A stretch of 64,000 nucleotides of DNA. It comes from Brevipalpus yothersi. Its lineage: Eukaryota > Arthropoda > Arachnida > Trombidiformes > Tenuipalpidae. Made by a program: the position numbers and the translations under genes. Below the pieces are notes generated by a model. That model was given only the letters and a program-made list of their open reading frames with translations, had not been told where the DNA came from and ran no database searches. The stretch spans positions 124,001-188,000 of the forward strand of contig QZCP01000668.1 in the NCBI GenBank assembly GCA_003956705.1. Direction: 5' to 3'. Position 1 is the stretch's first letter, and each line of letters opens with the position of its first letter. Below, one piece after another: positions 61,980-64,000 of this stretch.

Positions 61980-63796
61980 TCAATTTTCTTCGGTGGCCAG
62001 AGACTCGATCAATGGAAGTACAGTTCGGAAAGGACGACCAGTCATTCCAGCTGCTAGATATCCTCTATCGCTTCCATGATTCATGACACCGGCAATATCG
62101 ATATGCATCCAGTTCGGGCAGGTAATGAATTCTTTTAGAAATGCTGCCGCTACTTGAGATCCAGCTTGTCTCTTTTTTGCAAGATTGTTAATATCAGCTA
62201 GATGACATTCTGTCATTTCCTTGGTGTAAGCCTTCAACAGAGGGAAACGCCAAACTCTGTCACCAGAAACGAGACTGGAGGATAATATTTTGTTCCACAT
62301 ATCATCAGAGGTAGACCAGATACCAGTCATTGCATCACCAAGAGCAATTCTCATTGCACCGGTAAGAGTTGCGATATCTATCACATGGGATGGCTCGAAT
62401 GTGTCCGCGTATGTCAAAGCATCCGCTAACACTAGTCGGCCCTCAGCATCGGTGTTGTCGATCTGAATCGTCTTGCCATTCATGGCACGGACAACATCAC
62501 CCGGTTTAGTTGCTTTTCCGTTGACCAAGTTTTCGGTCAAAGGAGTGAGACCAATAACGTTGACTTTTGCACCGAGTTTGGCTAGAGTTATCACAGTGGA
62601 TGCAACGATTGCGGCTCCTGTCATATCAGCTCTCATCTAAAAGGAGGGAAAAAACCAATCATTAATAAGGCACCTCTAAAGGCATGCTCAACAACTTGAG
62701 CTCAAAAAAGTTAATCGAAGGAGTAGAGAGAAGAGAAGGAGAGAGAAAAGGGTTGCAAAGTGAGAGGTATGTGATAAAATACAAGGGATTCCCGAAAATG
62801 ATTAGAATTCGAGGAATCGTTCGAAGAAATGGATAGATTACCTCATCCATGTTAAGAGATGGTTTGAGCGAGATTCCACCAGAATCGAAGGTGATTCCTT
62901 TGCCAACAAATACAATTGGCTTGCTACCCGGCTTATTGTTGTAGTGCATCTCTAGGAACTTTGGTGGCTCATCTGATCCATGTGTTACACTCAAATATGA
63001 GCCCATTTTCATTTGCTCTGCCCACTCTTTATCATGAACGGTCACTTTGACACCGGTGTTGGTGGCAAACTTAGTTACCTCATCAGCGAAGATGGTCGGT
63101 GTCATAAGATTAGCCGGCATATCAGCGAAACGTCGAGCCATATTCTGACCTTCAGCCAGTAAGCGACCACGTTCCCAAGCAGCTTGTGAAGCAGAATCGG
63201 CATTGAGAAGATTGAATTTGATAGGTTTTCGACGACTTTTCTCATTTTTCAGTTCATCAAAGCGAAAATCAGCCAAAAAGAGAGCCTCTGCAACCGATTG
63301 AGGGTCACCCATATCATCGACGTCAATCTCGGTGATCGAATCAATATCGAGACCCCGAATAGACTTGAGTCCATCAGCCACAGCCAATCGAATATTTTCC
63401 TTCTTCTCATCAAGCTGTTCCACTAGATTGACCCCAGCTTCCAGAGGCCCGAGTCCAACCAATGAGATGACAGGATAATCATCTCGGGCACCAAGGTTAA
63501 GTCTTGATTTGCCCTTCTTGATTGGACCATACCTATTGATGAATGTGTAAGAACAAAATGAACTCAGCTAAACCTACAGACACACTATGCAATCAATATG
63601 GGGATGAACTTGGTGATTACATAACAGAATTGTCACCGGGTCAGTAGCAATGGATGGAAACTTACATTCTGATGAATCTTGATATCAATGTTCCCCATTT
63701 GGTATCCAAATTGGACGCAGTGTCCGTCAAGGTGGCCAGCTTGTCACCATTGGCTGATTGGCCACTTTCATAGGCTCCCAAAATTATAGCCTTCAT
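61980..63796 (-). CDS. M17 leucine aminopeptidase, copy 2 (5' end probably outside window)
   Basis: Exons on the minus strand, 63796..63666, 63532..62842 and 62636..61980, join in phase to 492 residues if the Met that opens the first listed exon is used. Because that ATG sits directly after an acceptor-like AG and copy 1 has two exons further upstream, a leader exon beyond the window is likely. M17 motifs are intact: GSYLSVTHGSDEPPKFLE, VFVGKGITFDSGG, MRADMTGAA, NTDAEGRLVLADAL. The exon of 131 bp is the same length as its counterpart in copy 1. Copy 2 has a 205-bp intron (62841..62637) after NMDE, which copy 1 lacks. The C-terminus differs moderately (KKRQAGSQVAAAF against AKSAGSSVAAAF). Confidence 0.9.
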
Positions 63797-64000
63797 CTGG
63801 ACAAAATAGTACAAAGAGGATTGTTCAAATCAAATCAAATGATGATGATACAATTAAGAACAAAAAACACGTTCCAAACAATAGCTCAACCCTAATGACA
63901 ACAGGTTTGAGTGGGAGGACAGTATAGAATGATTGCAGCGATTTATGTTGGAAAAATCATGGGAATGGCATCATGATGATGGAGATTGCAGAAAGGAGAG
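63797..64000 (-). other. Upstream intron or promoter of LAP copy 2
   Basis: Pyrimidine-rich tract and CCAG acceptor immediately before the exon at 63796; the rest is AT-rich. By analogy with copy 1 it is probably an intron leading to leader exons beyond the window edge. Confidence 0.45.

Overview
The window is animal genomic DNA: genes split by short introns (mostly 50-130 bp) with GT-AG junctions, AT-rich intergenic DNA (roughly 35% GC by eye) and very many (CT)n/(GA)n tracts. The gene set (Osa/ARID1, KLHL20/diablo, a single-domain LAMP, a GTP-cyclohydrolase feedback regulator, PGAP6/TMEM8, synaptobrevin, MRTF, CAND1, M17 leucine aminopeptidases) fits an arthropod. A small-genome chelicerate such as an acariform mite is my best guess, held weakly, because nothing here is diagnostic. 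All exon models below are my own reading of splice sites and frames. Almost all codon phases close exactly, which is the main support for them.

Layout, left to right. 1-2.5 kb: 5' part of an Osa/ARID1-like gene on the minus strand (copy A, cut by the window edge) with its leader exon. 3.1-3.3 kb: a complete hAT-type MITE with perfect 13-bp inverted repeats and an 8-bp target duplication. 3.9-6.1 kb: KLHL20/diablo. 7.6-8.6 kb: LAMP-type lysosomal membrane protein. 10.2-10.4 kb: GCHFR-like small protein (minus). 11.1-14.3 kb: PGAP6/TMEM8-family membrane protein (minus), divergent from synaptobrevin (14.85-15.4 kb, plus). 17.2-22.4 kb: nine-exon MRTF (minus). 22.4-42 kb: about 20 kb without a gene I can support, full of dinucleotide arrays. 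42.1-49.3 kb: Osa copy B, complete through the BAF250 C-terminal domain (plus). 49.4-49.8 kb: broken duplicate of the CAND1 5' end. 51.2-55.7 kb: intact eight-exon CAND1. 56.1-58.3 kb and 62-63.8 kb: two tandem leucine aminopeptidase genes (minus), separated by a GC-rich insert at 59.6-60.7 kb that carries an unrecognised C2H2 zinc-finger ORF and is flanked by ~108-bp direct repeats.

Functionally this is a mixture of housekeeping and regulatory genes, not one pathway: chromatin remodelling (Osa), ubiquitin ligase adaptor and exchange factor (KLHL20 and CAND1, which serve Cul3-type and general cullin ligases respectively), vesicle fusion, lysosome, GPI-anchor processing, pterin regulation, actin-SRF signalling and peptide turnover. 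I found no prokaryote-style operon, CRISPR array, rRNA or convincing tRNA.

The strongest observations concern duplication: an inverted Osa pair 41 kb apart whose identity rises sharply from promoter to exon 2; a LAP tandem pair with a near-identical ~283-bp block that ends exactly at an intron present in only one copy; a decayed CAND1 5' duplicate; and the zinc-finger insert between the LAP genes. Others are an Osa protein that begins directly at its ARID domain, a synaptobrevin start codon split by an intron, and a PGAP6 signal-peptide exon that is out of phase with the body of the gene. I did not find a clearly new multi-gene system.
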